Below are positions 7,647 through 16,177 of a stretch of 59,924 bases of DNA, one piece after another (positions within the stretch are counted from its first letter, which is position 1; each line of letters starts with the position of its first letter). The DNA is from an uncultured Lachnospiraceae bacterium (GTDB lineage: Bacteria > Bacillota > Clostridia > Lachnospirales > Lachnospiraceae), in contig CANOCU010000017.1 in assembly GCA_947564645.1 (NCBI GenBank), positions 1 to 59,924 on the forward strand, written 5' to 3'. Position numbers and translations under genes: made by a program. Below the pieces are notes generated by a model, which was given only the letters and a program-made list of their open reading frames with translations, searched no databases and was not told the origin of the DNA.

Positions 7647-8735
7647 ATGATTTCGAATCAGATTTTACAGAGTACGATCGAAGGGTTGAAATCGATTGCG
7701 AGGGTGGAGCTTTGTGTTGTGGATACTGATGGGAAGGTAGTAGCCATGACGGCAGAGGAGATGGAGAAATGCGGGAAACCGGCGGCGGAGTTTGCCAGAT
7801 CACCGGCTGATTCGCAGGAGATCCAGGGATATCAGTATTTTAAGATATTTGATGAGCAGCAGTTAGAATATGTCCTGATCGCCGGGGGGATCGGTGAGGA
7901 CGTCTATATGGTGGGCAAGATGGTTGCTTTCCAGATCCAGAATCTGCTGGTCGCCTATAAAGAGCGGTTTGACAAAGACAATTTTATCAAGAATCTGCTT
8001 TTGGATAACCTGCTGTTGGTGGACATTTACAGCAGGGCCAAGAAGCTGCATATTCAGACGGATGTAAAGCGCGTTGCATTGATCATAGAGACAGACAATG
8101 CCAGGGACAGCAATGTGCTCGAGACGATGCGTACTTTCCTGAGCAGCAACAGTAAGGACTTTATTACTGCGGTAGATGAGAGCAATGTGATCGTAGTCAA
8201 GGATCTGTCCGAGGGGGATAATGCAAAAACCATTGACCAGGCGGCATCGTCCATGGCAGCTTTTTTGGAGAAGGAGAATTATCAGAATGTCAGGATAGCC
8301 TATGGCACGACCGTGGGAGAGATCAAGGATGTGAGCCGTTCGTTTAAGGAGGCCAAGATGGCGCTGGACGTGGGCAAGATCTTCTTTGGAGAGCGGGATG
8401 TCATCGCATACAGCGAACTGGGGATCGGGCGTCTGATCTATCAGCTGCCGATTCCTTTGTGCAAAATGTTTATTAAGGAAATATTTGACGGTAAGAGTCC
8501 GGATGATTTTGACGAGGAGACTTTGACAACGATCAATAAGTTTTTTGAGAACTCGCTGAATGTTTCCGAGACTTCCAGACAGTTATTCATTCACAGAAAC
8601 ACGCTGGTATATCGTCTGGATAAGCTGCAGAAGAGCACGGGACTTGATTTGAGAGTGTTTGAGGATGCGATCACTTTCAAGATCGCTCTTATGGTGGTAA
8701 GATATATGAAATATATGGAAAGCTTTGACTATTGA
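7647..8735 (+). CDS. PucR/CdaR-type transcriptional regulator
   Basis: A 362-aa regulator. The C-terminal 60 residues form the PucR-type helix-turn-helix: TINKFFENSLNVSETSRQLFIHRNTLVYRLDKL, typical of CdaR and PucR activators. The central part contains a GGDEF-like fold seen in this family (VRIAYGTTVGEIKDVSRSFKEAKMALD). The N-terminal 130 residues resemble a ligand-sensing domain (sugar-diacid-recognition type), beginning MISNQILQSTIEGLKSIARV. ATG 7647 follows AAGAGGTGGGGT. The gene ends just inside the ftsE start region, and ftsE/ftsX follow on the same strand, so it may be cotranscribed with them. Ligand and targets are unknown; a structural role near ftsEX is not implied. Confidence 0.85.
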   Translation: MISNQILQSTIEGLKSIARVELCVVDTDGKVVAMTAEEMEKCGKPAAEFARSPADSQEIQGYQYFKIFDEQQLEYVLIAGGIGEDVYMVGKMVAFQIQNLLVAYKERFDKDNFIKNLLLDNLLLVDIYSRAKKLHIQTDVKRVALIIETDNARDSNVLETMRTFLSSNSKDFITAVDESNVIVVKDLSEGDNAKTIDQAASSMAAFLEKENYQNVRIAYGTTVGEIKDVSRSFKEAKMALDVGKIFFGERDVIAYSELGIGRLIYQLPIPLCKMFIKEIFDGKSPDDFDEETLTTINKFFENSLNVSETSRQLFIHRNTLVYRLDKLQKSTGLDLRVFEDAITFKIALMVVRYMKYMESFDY

Positions 8736-8760
8736 GAAGCGGTATCATAATACGAAAAAG

Positions 8761-9510
8761 ATGGAAGTGGTGAAGAGCGTGGCAGAGAAACGGAGAAAGA
8801 GAAGTACGGCAGTACCGAATGAGATCATTACGCTGACGAACGTATGTAAAGCTTATTCCACCGGCGCACCGGCGCTTAAGGACGTAAATCTACATATTAA
8901 CAGAGGCGAATTTGTATTTATCGTGGGGGACAGCGGTTCGGGGAAATCTACCCTGATCAAGCTGCTTCTCCGGGAATTGACGATCACAAGCGGATCTATC
9001 AATGTTATGGGATATGATCTGTCGAGGATCAGGCACAGGAAGATACCGAAGTTCAGAAGAAATCTGGGGGTTGTTTTCCAGGACTTCCGTCTGTTGAAGG
9101 ACAGGAACGTATATGACAACGTAGCCTTTGCGCAGCGGATCATTCAGAAATCCAATAAGGAGATCAAGAAGAACGTGCCCAGCATCCTGGCAATCGTGGG
9201 ACTGGCGGGCAAGTATAAGGCGAAGCCGAAGCAGCTGTCGGGTGGCGAACAGCAGCGGGTGGCGTTAGCGAGAGCGCTTGTCAACAAGCCTACGGTCCTT
9301 CTGGCGGATGAGCCTACGGGAAATCTGGATCCGAAGAATTCCTGGGAAATCATGAAACTGTTGGAGCAGATCAACGAAGGCGGAACTACCGTCATCGTGG
9401 TAACCCATAACAGAGAGATCGTAAATGCGATGCAGAAGAGGGTGGTAACATTGAAGAAAGGTGTTATCGTAAGCGACGAGGAAAAGGGAGGATATATCGA
9501 TGAGGATTAG
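8761..9510 (+). CDS. ftsE: Cell division ATP-binding protein FtsE
   Basis: A 249-aa ABC ATPase that with FtsX transmits ATP hydrolysis across the membrane to activate peptidoglycan hydrolases. Walker A is GDSGSGKST, the Q-loop VFQDFRLL (typical of FtsE), signature LSGGEQQRVALARA, Walker B VLLADEPTGNLD, and the H-loop VTHN. The conserved start of the family (IITLTNVCKAY) begins about 22 residues in, so the protein carries a basic N-terminal extension whatever start is used; ATG 8761 is a compromise, with TTG 8725 and GTG 8776 possible. It overlaps ftsX by 11 bases, and a LytM-domain protein follows, the expected output partner. Confidence 0.93.
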   Translation: MEVVKSVAEKRRKRSTAVPNEIITLTNVCKAYSTGAPALKDVNLHINRGEFVFIVGDSGSGKSTLIKLLLRELTITSGSINVMGYDLSRIRHRKIPKFRRNLGVVFQDFRLLKDRNVYDNVAFAQRIIQKSNKEIKKNVPSILAIVGLAGKYKAKPKQLSGGEQQRVALARALVNKPTVLLADEPTGNLDPKNSWEIMKLLEQINEGGTTVIVVTHNREIVNAMQKRVVTLKKGVIVSDEEKGGYIDED

Positions 9511-10396
9511 CAGCTTTTTCTACACGCTCAGACAGGGTGTCCGCAACCTCTTCCGCAATAAGTGGTTTACGCTTGCATCCATCGCCACGATCAGCGCCTG
9601 CCTGTTTCTGTTCGGTTTATTTTATGCGATCGTTATAAACTTTCAACATATTGTGAAAACTGCAGAGGAAGGCGTTTCCGTGACGGTTTTCTTTGACCAG
9701 GGGCTCGAGGATAGCAGGATACAGGCGATCGGAGAGACGATCGCGAGGCGGCCGGAAGTGGCGGATATCAGATTTATCTCCGCCGAGGAGGCCTGGGAAT
9801 CTTTTAAACAGGATTATCTTGGGGAATATGCCGATGGATTTACGGAGAACCCGTTGGCCGATTCCGCCAATTATGAGATCTATCTGAACGATGTATCCAT
9901 GCAGTCGGCGCTTGTGACTTATCTGGAGTCTATGGACGGCGTCAGACTGGTCAATCGTTCGGAACTGGCAGCGACGACGCTGACAGGCGTCAACGCTCTG
10001 ATCGCCTATGTGTCGGTAGGTATTATTGCCATTCTGTTTGCCGTATCGGTCTTTCTGATCAGCAATACGGTTACGATCGGTATCTCTGTGCGTAAGGAAG
10101 AGATCAACATCATGAAATATATCGGCGCTACGGATTTCTTCGTCAGATCGCCCTTCGTGATAGAAGGTATGATGATCGGTGCGATCGGCGCTGCGATTCC
10201 GCTGGGAGTTATTTACACGCTGTACAATATCGTACTGGAGTATGTGCTGCTCAGGTTTCCAATGCTGGCAGATCTGCTCAGCTTCCTGACGGTGGAAGAG
10301 ATATTCAATGTGCTGATCCCGGTTTCTCTGGGCATCGGTATCGGCATCGGTTTTCTGGGAAGTATTGTAACGGTTAGAAAGCATTTGAGGGTCTAA
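9500..10396 (+). CDS. ftsX: Cell division protein FtsX
   Basis: A 298-aa membrane partner of FtsE. A cytoplasmic N-terminus (TLRQGVRNLFRNKWFTLASI) leads into the first membrane segment at about residues 22-45. An extracellular domain follows to about 165 (VSVTVFFDQGLED..., the ECD that touches coiled-coil hydrolases), then three more membrane segments near 170-195, 222-248 and 268-290. The motif RKEEINIMKYIGATDFFVRSPFVIEG is the coupling segment of the family. It overlaps ftsE and ends six bases before the coiled-coil LytM gene. Length and topology match FtsX of Gram-positive bacteria. Confidence 0.94.
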   Translation: MRISSFFYTLRQGVRNLFRNKWFTLASIATISACLFLFGLFYAIVINFQHIVKTAEEGVSVTVFFDQGLEDSRIQAIGETIARRPEVADIRFISAEEAWESFKQDYLGEYADGFTENPLADSANYEIYLNDVSMQSALVTYLESMDGVRLVNRSELAATTLTGVNALIAYVSVGIIAILFAVSVFLISNTVTIGISVRKEEINIMKYIGATDFFVRSPFVIEGMMIGAIGAAIPLGVIYTLYNIVLEYVLLRFPMLADLLSFLTVEEIFNVLIPVSLGIGIGIGFLGSIVTVRKHLRV

Positions 10397-10401
10397 ACGA
10401 T

Positions 10402-11610
10402 ATGAAATATTGGAAAAAGGCAGTATGTCTGCTGCTCAGTGCGGCTATGATATTTGCATACTCACAGCCGGCATCAGCCGCTCTTACCAATGACAGTATT
10501 CGGGAGAAAGAGGCTGAGATCGCCGCTGCAAAGAAGGAAGTCTCAGGGCTTAAATCCAGCAAGACAGATATTGAGAAGCTGAAGAAGGAACTGGAACAGT
10601 CCAAGAACGATTTGACATCCTATGTGACACAGTTGGATCAGCAATTAAGCGGCATACAGGAAAAGATACAGCAATATAATACATTGATCACAGAAAAAGA
10701 GCAGGAGATCGAGGAGACGGCCCTGGAACTGGAAGAAGCGATCAGGCAGCAGGAAGAACAGTACGAGGCCATGAAGAAGCGCATTAAGTTCATGTATGAG
10801 AAGGGGGATACCTTCTATCTGGAGCTGCTTCTGACATCGGGCGGCTTCTCCGATATGACCAATAAGGCGGATTATATAGAGTCGCTGTCCAGATATGACA
10901 GGAATAAACTGGAAGAGTATGTAGAGACCAAAGAACTGGTTCAGCTGTGTAAGGAAGAACTGGAAGCGGAGAAAGAAGTACTGGCCGAGGCAAAAATAGC
11001 CGTGGAAGAGGAAGAGGCAAGCGTCAGCGCACTGATCGATCAGAAAGAGCAGCAGATCAAGTCTGTGACCTCTGATATTTCAACGAAGGAAGCGGCTATC
11101 AAGGAATATGAGGCCATGATCGCCCAGGAGAATGCGGAGATCGCAGCGTTGGAGAAAGCGGTGGCTGAGGAGCGGGCCAGACTGGAAGCAGAGAATGCCA
11201 AGGCCAGAGTCTACAACGGCGGCATGTTTGCGTGGCCATGTCCGGGGTATAAGAGAATCTCTGATGAGTACGGTAACCGTATGCATCCGATTCTGGGAAT
11301 CCAGAAGTTCCATAACGGACTGGATATGGCGGCGCCTGGCGGAACTGCGATCCTGGCGGCATATGATGGAGACGTGGTCGGAGCAGCATACAATAACTCC
11401 ATGGGCAATTATATTATGATCGACCATGGAAGCGGATTGTATACGATCTATATGCACTGCTCCGCGCTTTATGTATCAAAAGGACAGACCGTCACCAAAG
11501 GACAGAATATTGCGGCGGTAGGATCCACAGGGCGTTCTACGGGCAATCATCTTCACTTTAGTGTGCGCCAGAATGGAAATTATGTGAATCCATGGAATTA
11601 TTTAAAATAA
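10402..11610 (+). CDS. Secreted coiled-coil murein hydrolase/activator (M23, LytM domain)
   Basis: A 402-aa secreted protein of the EnvC/PcsB-like group. A signal peptide (MKYWKKAVCLLLSAAMIFAYS, likely cleavage after ASA) precedes a long coiled coil at about 30-265, rich in Glu, Lys and Gln with almost no Pro or Gly. The C-terminal M23 LytM domain spans about 290-400. Its zinc ligands are present: HNGLD, then HCSALYVSKG and HLHFSV, so it may be an active endopeptidase rather than a degenerate activator. Its position immediately after ftsEX fits the model in which FtsX binds the coiled coil and FtsE ATP hydrolysis releases hydrolase activity at the division site. Confidence 0.92.
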   Translation: MKYWKKAVCLLLSAAMIFAYSQPASAALTNDSIREKEAEIAAAKKEVSGLKSSKTDIEKLKKELEQSKNDLTSYVTQLDQQLSGIQEKIQQYNTLITEKEQEIEETALELEEAIRQQEEQYEAMKKRIKFMYEKGDTFYLELLLTSGGFSDMTNKADYIESLSRYDRNKLEEYVETKELVQLCKEELEAEKEVLAEAKIAVEEEEASVSALIDQKEQQIKSVTSDISTKEAAIKEYEAMIAQENAEIAALEKAVAEERARLEAENAKARVYNGGMFAWPCPGYKRISDEYGNRMHPILGIQKFHNGLDMAAPGGTAILAAYDGDVVGAAYNNSMGNYIMIDHGSGLYTIYMHCSALYVSKGQTVTKGQNIAAVGSTGRSTGNHLHFSVRQNGNYVNPWNYLK

Positions 11611-11645
11611 AATGATAGACCGATAACGGACGGAGATGAAGTATT

Positions 11646-13016
11646 TTGAACCAGAACGGAGACAATAATTATTTTAATCAGGATTACAATCAAAGAAATG
11701 CGGATCGGGGAGTGGGTACGCCTTATTATCAGCCACAGCCGCCACTCCCGCCACAGCTTCCGCCGCGGGGAAGCCAAAACAACAAAGGGGGCGGCAATTT
11801 CCTGCTAGGGCTGTTGGTTGGCGTCATCATTACTGCTATGGTGGCCGGCTGCTCCTATGTGGGTGTCAGACTGTATCTGATGGCAACCGGTAGATCAGCC
11901 AGGCCGGCGGCAAGCGCAGACGGCGGCACGGCGGAAGGGCTTGTCAGTGAGGAGACGATCAGGAAGTTGGAAGCGCTTGAAGAAGTGATCGAGGAATATT
12001 ATTACAAAGAAGAAGATATCAGTTCTGAAGCCATGACGGAAGGGCTGTATTCTGGACTGGTCGATTCGCTGGGAGATCCGTATTCCGTTTATTATAACGA
12101 AGAAGAGTGGCAGGATCTGATGGAGTCAACAGAAGGAATCTACTATGGGATCGGCGCCTATCTGAGCCTGGATCCGGCTACCGGACTGGCGAAGATTGCC
12201 GGTGTCATTCCGGGTACGCCTGCAGAGGAGTCGGGACTGCGTGAAAATGATATCATTTATATGGTGGATGGAGAGCAGATCCAGGGATTGGAGTTGTCCG
12301 AGATCGTATCGAAGGTAAAGGGCGAGGAAGGTACCAAGGTACACCTGACTGTTTACAGAGACGGGGAAGACGATTATCTGGAGATCGATGTCATGCGGAA
12401 GAAGATCGAATCTCCTACGGTCAACTATGAGATTTATGATAACGGTATCGGTTATATCCAGATCAGGGAGTTTGACGAGGTTACGACCGATCAGTTTACA
12501 GAGGCGCTGGCTGTGATCAAAGGATCCAAGGCAAAGGGACTGATACTGGATCTGCGTGGCAATCCGGGAGGAAGCCTTCCGGTGGTAGTGGATATTGCGA
12601 GAGAGATCCTGCCGAAGGGGTTGATCGTGTATACGGAAGATAAGTATGGGGAGCGGGAAGAATACAGCTGCGACGGAAGGAATGAGCTGAAGATACCGCT
12701 TGTGGTGCTTGTCAATGGCAATTCGGCCAGCGCCTCTGAGATTCTTGCAGGCGCCGTCAAGGATTATGGGATCGGGACTCTGATCGGGACTACGACTTTT
12801 GGCAAGGGAATCGTACAGCGGGTACTTCCGCTTACGGACGGCACTGCGCTGAAGCTTACGGTCAGTTCCTACTTTACGCCCAAAGGGAATAATATTCATG
12901 GTACCGGGATTGCGCCTGATATAGAGTGTGAGTTGGACGCGGAGGCATATTATGAAGAGGGAACAGACAATCAGTTGGAGCGAGCGAAAGAAGAAATTCT
13001 GAAAATGATTAAATGA
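11646..13016 (+). CDS. S41 C-terminal processing peptidase with PDZ domain
   Basis: A 456-aa membrane-anchored serine protease of the CtpA/CtpB group. A Pro/Gln-rich cytoplasmic tail (about residues 1-55) precedes one membrane segment (LLGLLVGVIITAMVAGCSYVGV). The PDZ domain lies at about 165-250 (IYYGIGAYLSL...GTPAEESGLRENDIIYMVDG). The protease core follows: LILDLRGNPGG, the serine block NGNSASASEI, and the Lys of FGKGIVQ, giving the Ser-Lys dyad. The start is TTG 11646 behind CGGAGATG. It follows ftsEX and the LytM protein and may process envelope proteins at the division site. In many Clostridia uvrB follows this gene; here it does not (see findings). Confidence 0.92.
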   Translation: MNQNGDNNYFNQDYNQRNADRGVGTPYYQPQPPLPPQLPPRGSQNNKGGGNFLLGLLVGVIITAMVAGCSYVGVRLYLMATGRSARPAASADGGTAEGLVSEETIRKLEALEEVIEEYYYKEEDISSEAMTEGLYSGLVDSLGDPYSVYYNEEEWQDLMESTEGIYYGIGAYLSLDPATGLAKIAGVIPGTPAEESGLRENDIIYMVDGEQIQGLELSEIVSKVKGEEGTKVHLTVYRDGEDDYLEIDVMRKKIESPTVNYEIYDNGIGYIQIREFDEVTTDQFTEALAVIKGSKAKGLILDLRGNPGGSLPVVVDIAREILPKGLIVYTEDKYGEREEYSCDGRNELKIPLVVLVNGNSASASEILAGAVKDYGIGTLIGTTTFGKGIVQRVLPLTDGTALKLTVSSYFTPKGNNIHGTGIAPDIECELDAEAYYEEGTDNQLERAKEEILKMIK

Positions 13017-13051
13017 TCTTGGGAATCATAGATAATACGGAGGAATGTGAG

Positions 13052-14377
13052 ATGAATATTGTGCTATTATCCGGTGGATCCGGCAAACGTCTGTGGCCGC
13101 TTTCCAATGAGACCAGATCAAAACAGTTTATCAAGATATTTAAAACAGGTGAGAAGGAATATGAGTCCATGGTACAGCGGGTGTATCGCCAGATCCTGTC
13201 CGTGGACGATCAGGCGGAAGTGACGATAGCTACTTCGAAGTCACAGGTCTCCGCCATACATAACCAGTTGGGAGAAGATGTAGGGATCAGCGTGGAACCG
13301 TGCAGACGGGATACTTTTCCGGCCATCGCTCTGGCGGCAGCCTATCTGCATGATGTAAGAGGGGTGCAGGAGAAGGAGGCAGTGGTAGTCTGTCCCGTGG
13401 ATCCTTATGTGGAAGAGGATTATTTCCAGGCATTACAGAAGCTGAATGACCGTGCTGCCGTAAGCAAGGCAAATCTGGTGCTTATGGGGATAGAACCGAC
13501 CTATCCGAGTGAGAAATACGGGTATATCATTCCTGAGGACAAAGAGGCTGTCAGCAGGGTGGCAGTATTTAAAGAAAAACCAACGGAGGATGTGGCAAGG
13601 GAATATATTGCCAAAGGTGCGCTCTGGAACGGCGGCGTATTTGCGTTCCGTCTGGGCTATGTGTTGCAGCGGGCACATGAATTGATCGACTTTGCGGATT
13701 ATCGGGATCTTTTTCAGAAATATGAGTCACTGACGAAGATCAGCTTTGATTACGCAGTAGTGGAGCATGAACAACGGATAGAAGTAATGCGGTTTGCCGG
13801 TATGTGGAAGGATATGGGCACGTGGAATACGCTGACGGAGGCGATGGAGAGCAGCAGTATCGGGAAGGCCATCCTAAATGAGAAGTGTGTCAATGTGCAC
13901 GTAGTGAATGAATTGAACGTGCCGGTTCTTGGCATGGGCCTTAAGGACGTGGTGGTAGCGGCCAGTCCGGAAGGGATTCTGGTGTCGGACAAGAATCAGT
14001 CCAGCTATATCAAGCCCTACGTAGATCAGATCGATCAGCAGATCATGTTTGCCGAGAAATCCTGGGGCAGCTTTCAGGTAGTGGATATCGGTGAGGGCAG
14101 CATGACAATCAAGGTGACGCTGAATCCGGGGCATGGCATGAATTATCATAGCCATGAACTGCGGGATGAGGTGTGGACGGTGATCGACGGGAAAGGGCGA
14201 ACCATTGTGGATGGTGAGATGCGCCCGGTCGGCCCGGGGGATGTGATACGGATGCCTGCAGGTGTGGCGCATACGATCCTGGCCGATACGAAGCTGCATG
14301 TGATCGAGGTACAGATCGGAACGGAGATCAGTGTGCATGATAAGAAGAAACTGAAAATGCCTGCAATTCATGACTAA
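13052..14377 (+). CDS. manC: Mannose-1-phosphate guanylyltransferase with cupin (type II phosphomannose isomerase-like) domain
   Basis: A 441-aa protein that makes GDP-mannose from mannose-1-phosphate and GTP. The nucleotidyltransferase signature is LSGGSGKRLWPLSN at the N-terminus, with SKQFIKIF nearby; PSEKYGYI and FKEKPT are active-site blocks of the family, and WNGGVFAFR follows. A beta-helix linker leads to a C-terminal cupin (about 335-441) with HSHELRDEVWTVIDGKG and MPAGVAHTI, the metal-binding part of type II phosphomannose isomerases. ATG 13052 follows CGGAGG. It lies directly after the S41 gene, so it may share its transcript. The role would be in surface polysaccharide or glycoconjugate synthesis. 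Confidence 0.9.
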   Translation: MNIVLLSGGSGKRLWPLSNETRSKQFIKIFKTGEKEYESMVQRVYRQILSVDDQAEVTIATSKSQVSAIHNQLGEDVGISVEPCRRDTFPAIALAAAYLHDVRGVQEKEAVVVCPVDPYVEEDYFQALQKLNDRAAVSKANLVLMGIEPTYPSEKYGYIIPEDKEAVSRVAVFKEKPTEDVAREYIAKGALWNGGVFAFRLGYVLQRAHELIDFADYRDLFQKYESLTKISFDYAVVEHEQRIEVMRFAGMWKDMGTWNTLTEAMESSSIGKAILNEKCVNVHVVNELNVPVLGMGLKDVVVAASPEGILVSDKNQSSYIKPYVDQIDQQIMFAEKSWGSFQVVDIGEGSMTIKVTLNPGHGMNYHSHELRDEVWTVIDGKGRTIVDGEMRPVGPGDVIRMPAGVAHTILADTKLHVIEVQIGTEISVHDKKKLKMPAIHD

Positions 14378-14398
14378 ATAAATGGGAACGTATCATTC

Positions 14399-15536
14399 AT
14401 GAAACTACTGAATACAATCTTTTTATCAGACAAAAAATTCTACAAGAAAGTACTTCTGTTGGCGCTTCCGATCTCTCTGCAAAGCCTGATCACGATCGGT
14501 GTTAACATGTTGGATACGATCATGGTGGGGACGCTGGGGGAGCGGGAGCTGTCGGCCACTTCACTTGCCAATCAGTTTATCAATATCTATCATATTTTCT
14601 GTATGGGGCTTGGTATGGGTGCTTCGGTGCTTGTGTCGCGTTATTGGGGTATGAAGGAAAGAGAAGTATGTGTCGATCGGCGCTTTCTTTGTCAATCTGG
14701 GGGCTAATTATGCCTTTATTTTCGGTAAATTCGGAATGCCAAGAATGGAGATTGCCGGTGCAGCCATCGGTACATTGATCGCCCGGCTGTTCGAGGCGGG
14801 GATGATCTGCGGCTATCTCTTTTTCAAAGATGAGAAGATACACTTCCGGCTGCGGGATCTCTTCATGCAGACGCGGGACCTCGTGGGAGAGTATATCCGC
14901 ATCAGCATTCCGGTGTTGATCAGTGACGGTATTCTGGCCATCGGTAATAATACGGTGGCGATGGTCATCGGCCGTCTGGGAGTGGCCTTTGTGGCGGCTA
15001 ATGCGATCACTAGCGTTACGCAGCAGATGAGTAACGTGCTGACGCAGGGTGTGTCGCAGTCGGGCGCTATCGTGACAGGACAGACTCTGGGAGAAGGAAA
15101 GAGGGAGAAGGCGCAACAGCAGGGTTACGCCTTCCTCGGTCTGGGAATCTGTCTGGGATTATTTGCAGGAGGCATCATCCTGTTGATCAGCCGTCCGGTC
15201 ATTGGCGCTTACAATGTATCAGCCGAGACGGTACTGATCGCGCAGCAGCTGATGAACGCTATCAGCTTTATCATGATCTTCCAGTCTGCCAACAGTATTA
15301 TGACCAAAGGAGTGCTGCGTGGTGGTGGCGATACGAAGATGCTGATGCTGGCGGATAATATTTTTCTCTGGGTGCTCTCCATTCCTCTGGGACTGTTGGC
15401 AGGGTTTGTGTTTCATGTGCCCGCTTTCTGGATCTATACGGCTCTGAAATTCGATCAGATCGCGAAGGCAGTCTGGTGTGTATTTCGCCTGCGGAGCGGT
15501 AAGTGGATCAAGAAGATCACGACCGGGGCGGTGTAG
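14399..15536 (+). pseudogene. MATE family efflux transporter, internally deleted and frameshifted
   Basis: The N-terminal piece (14399 on) starts like a MATE exporter, with LPISLQSLITIGVNMLDTIMVGTLGE and ASVLVSRYWGMKER, then stops at 14707. The rest continues in another frame from about 14670, starting at IGAFFVNLGANYAFIFG and running to a normal C-terminus with GGDTKMLMLADN. In intact MATE proteins roughly 75-100 residues (membrane segments 3-4) separate RYWG from the FFVN segment; here they are almost adjacent. So an internal segment is missing and the frame is lost. The total of about 379 codons compares with the usual 450. It cannot make a full transporter unless the assembly is wrong at about 14660-14680. 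Confidence 0.88.
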
Positions 15537-15541
15537 ATGTT

Positions 15542-15991
15542 CTATCCTTTTCGGGTATAGATTCGGGCCAGGATATCCTTTAACACCAGGAAGGCATCTT
15601 CATCGCCATACCCATATCTGCGTTTTAGGTCTGTGAGCATTTCCTGTAATTTCGCGGTATATCCTTCGGTCTTGACTTCCTGTTTGTAGGAGGCCAGGAC
15701 CGGATACTTTTTTGCCCATAATTGTGTCCAGTCGATCTTCTGCTGGGTTTCCTCGCTTGTCTTTTCGATGATCTCCTCAATCTCTTTCACTTTGATATCA
15801 AAGTCAACCAATTCGTCCAAAGTCACGTGATATAACACGGATAATTTCTTGGACTGACGGATGTCCGGGAGCGTTTCGTCGAGCTCCCATTTGGAGATGG
15901 TCTGTCTGCTGACGCCCAGCTTCTCCGCAACTTCTTCCTGTGACAGACCGCTCTTCTTGCGGGCATTAAAAAGACTGTTTCCTAAGCTCAT
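15542..15991 (-). CDS. XRE family transcriptional regulator
   Basis: A 149-aa regulator with an N-terminal Cro/C1-type helix-turn-helix at about residues 5-58: NARKKSGLSQEEVAEKLGVSRQTISKWE, then PDIRQSKKLSVLYHVTLDELV. The rest is an acidic/basic helical region (about 60-149) of unknown role, with no membrane segment. ATG 15991 follows AAAGGAGGTAACAGCC, which decides the start; the frame is open further upstream without a good site. The gene is convergent with the broken MATE gene, five bases away. Regulators of this form often control an adjacent transporter, so the MATE gene may have been its target; that is inference only. Confidence 0.88.
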   Translation of the reverse strand: MSLGNSLFNARKKSGLSQEEVAEKLGVSRQTISKWELDETLPDIRQSKKLSVLYHVTLDELVDFDIKVKEIEEIIEKTSEETQQKIDWTQLWAKKYPVLASYKQEVKTEGYTAKLQEMLTDLKRRYGYGDEDAFLVLKDILARIYTRKG

Positions 15992-16120
15992 GGCTGTTAC
16001 CTCCTTTACTTTTATGAATGATAAGTGCTGCATTGTTACAGTATAAAGGATATTCAGGCAAAAATACACCAAATATTTCACTCATTTGTGCCCGTTTTCC
16101 TGACAGATCAGTGATATAAG

Positions 16121-16148
16121 TTGTGTTTTTTACTGCCGGTATTATAAT
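16121..16148 (+). promoter_or_regulatory. Probable sigma-A promoter of the GH42 gene
   Basis: TTGTGT at 16121-16126 and a perfect TATAAT at 16143-16148 are 16 bases apart; the GH42 start codon is 30 bases downstream behind AAAGGAG. Confidence 0.6.
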
Positions 16149-16177
16149 AGAAGTACAGAGAAAGGAGAGCTTAGATT

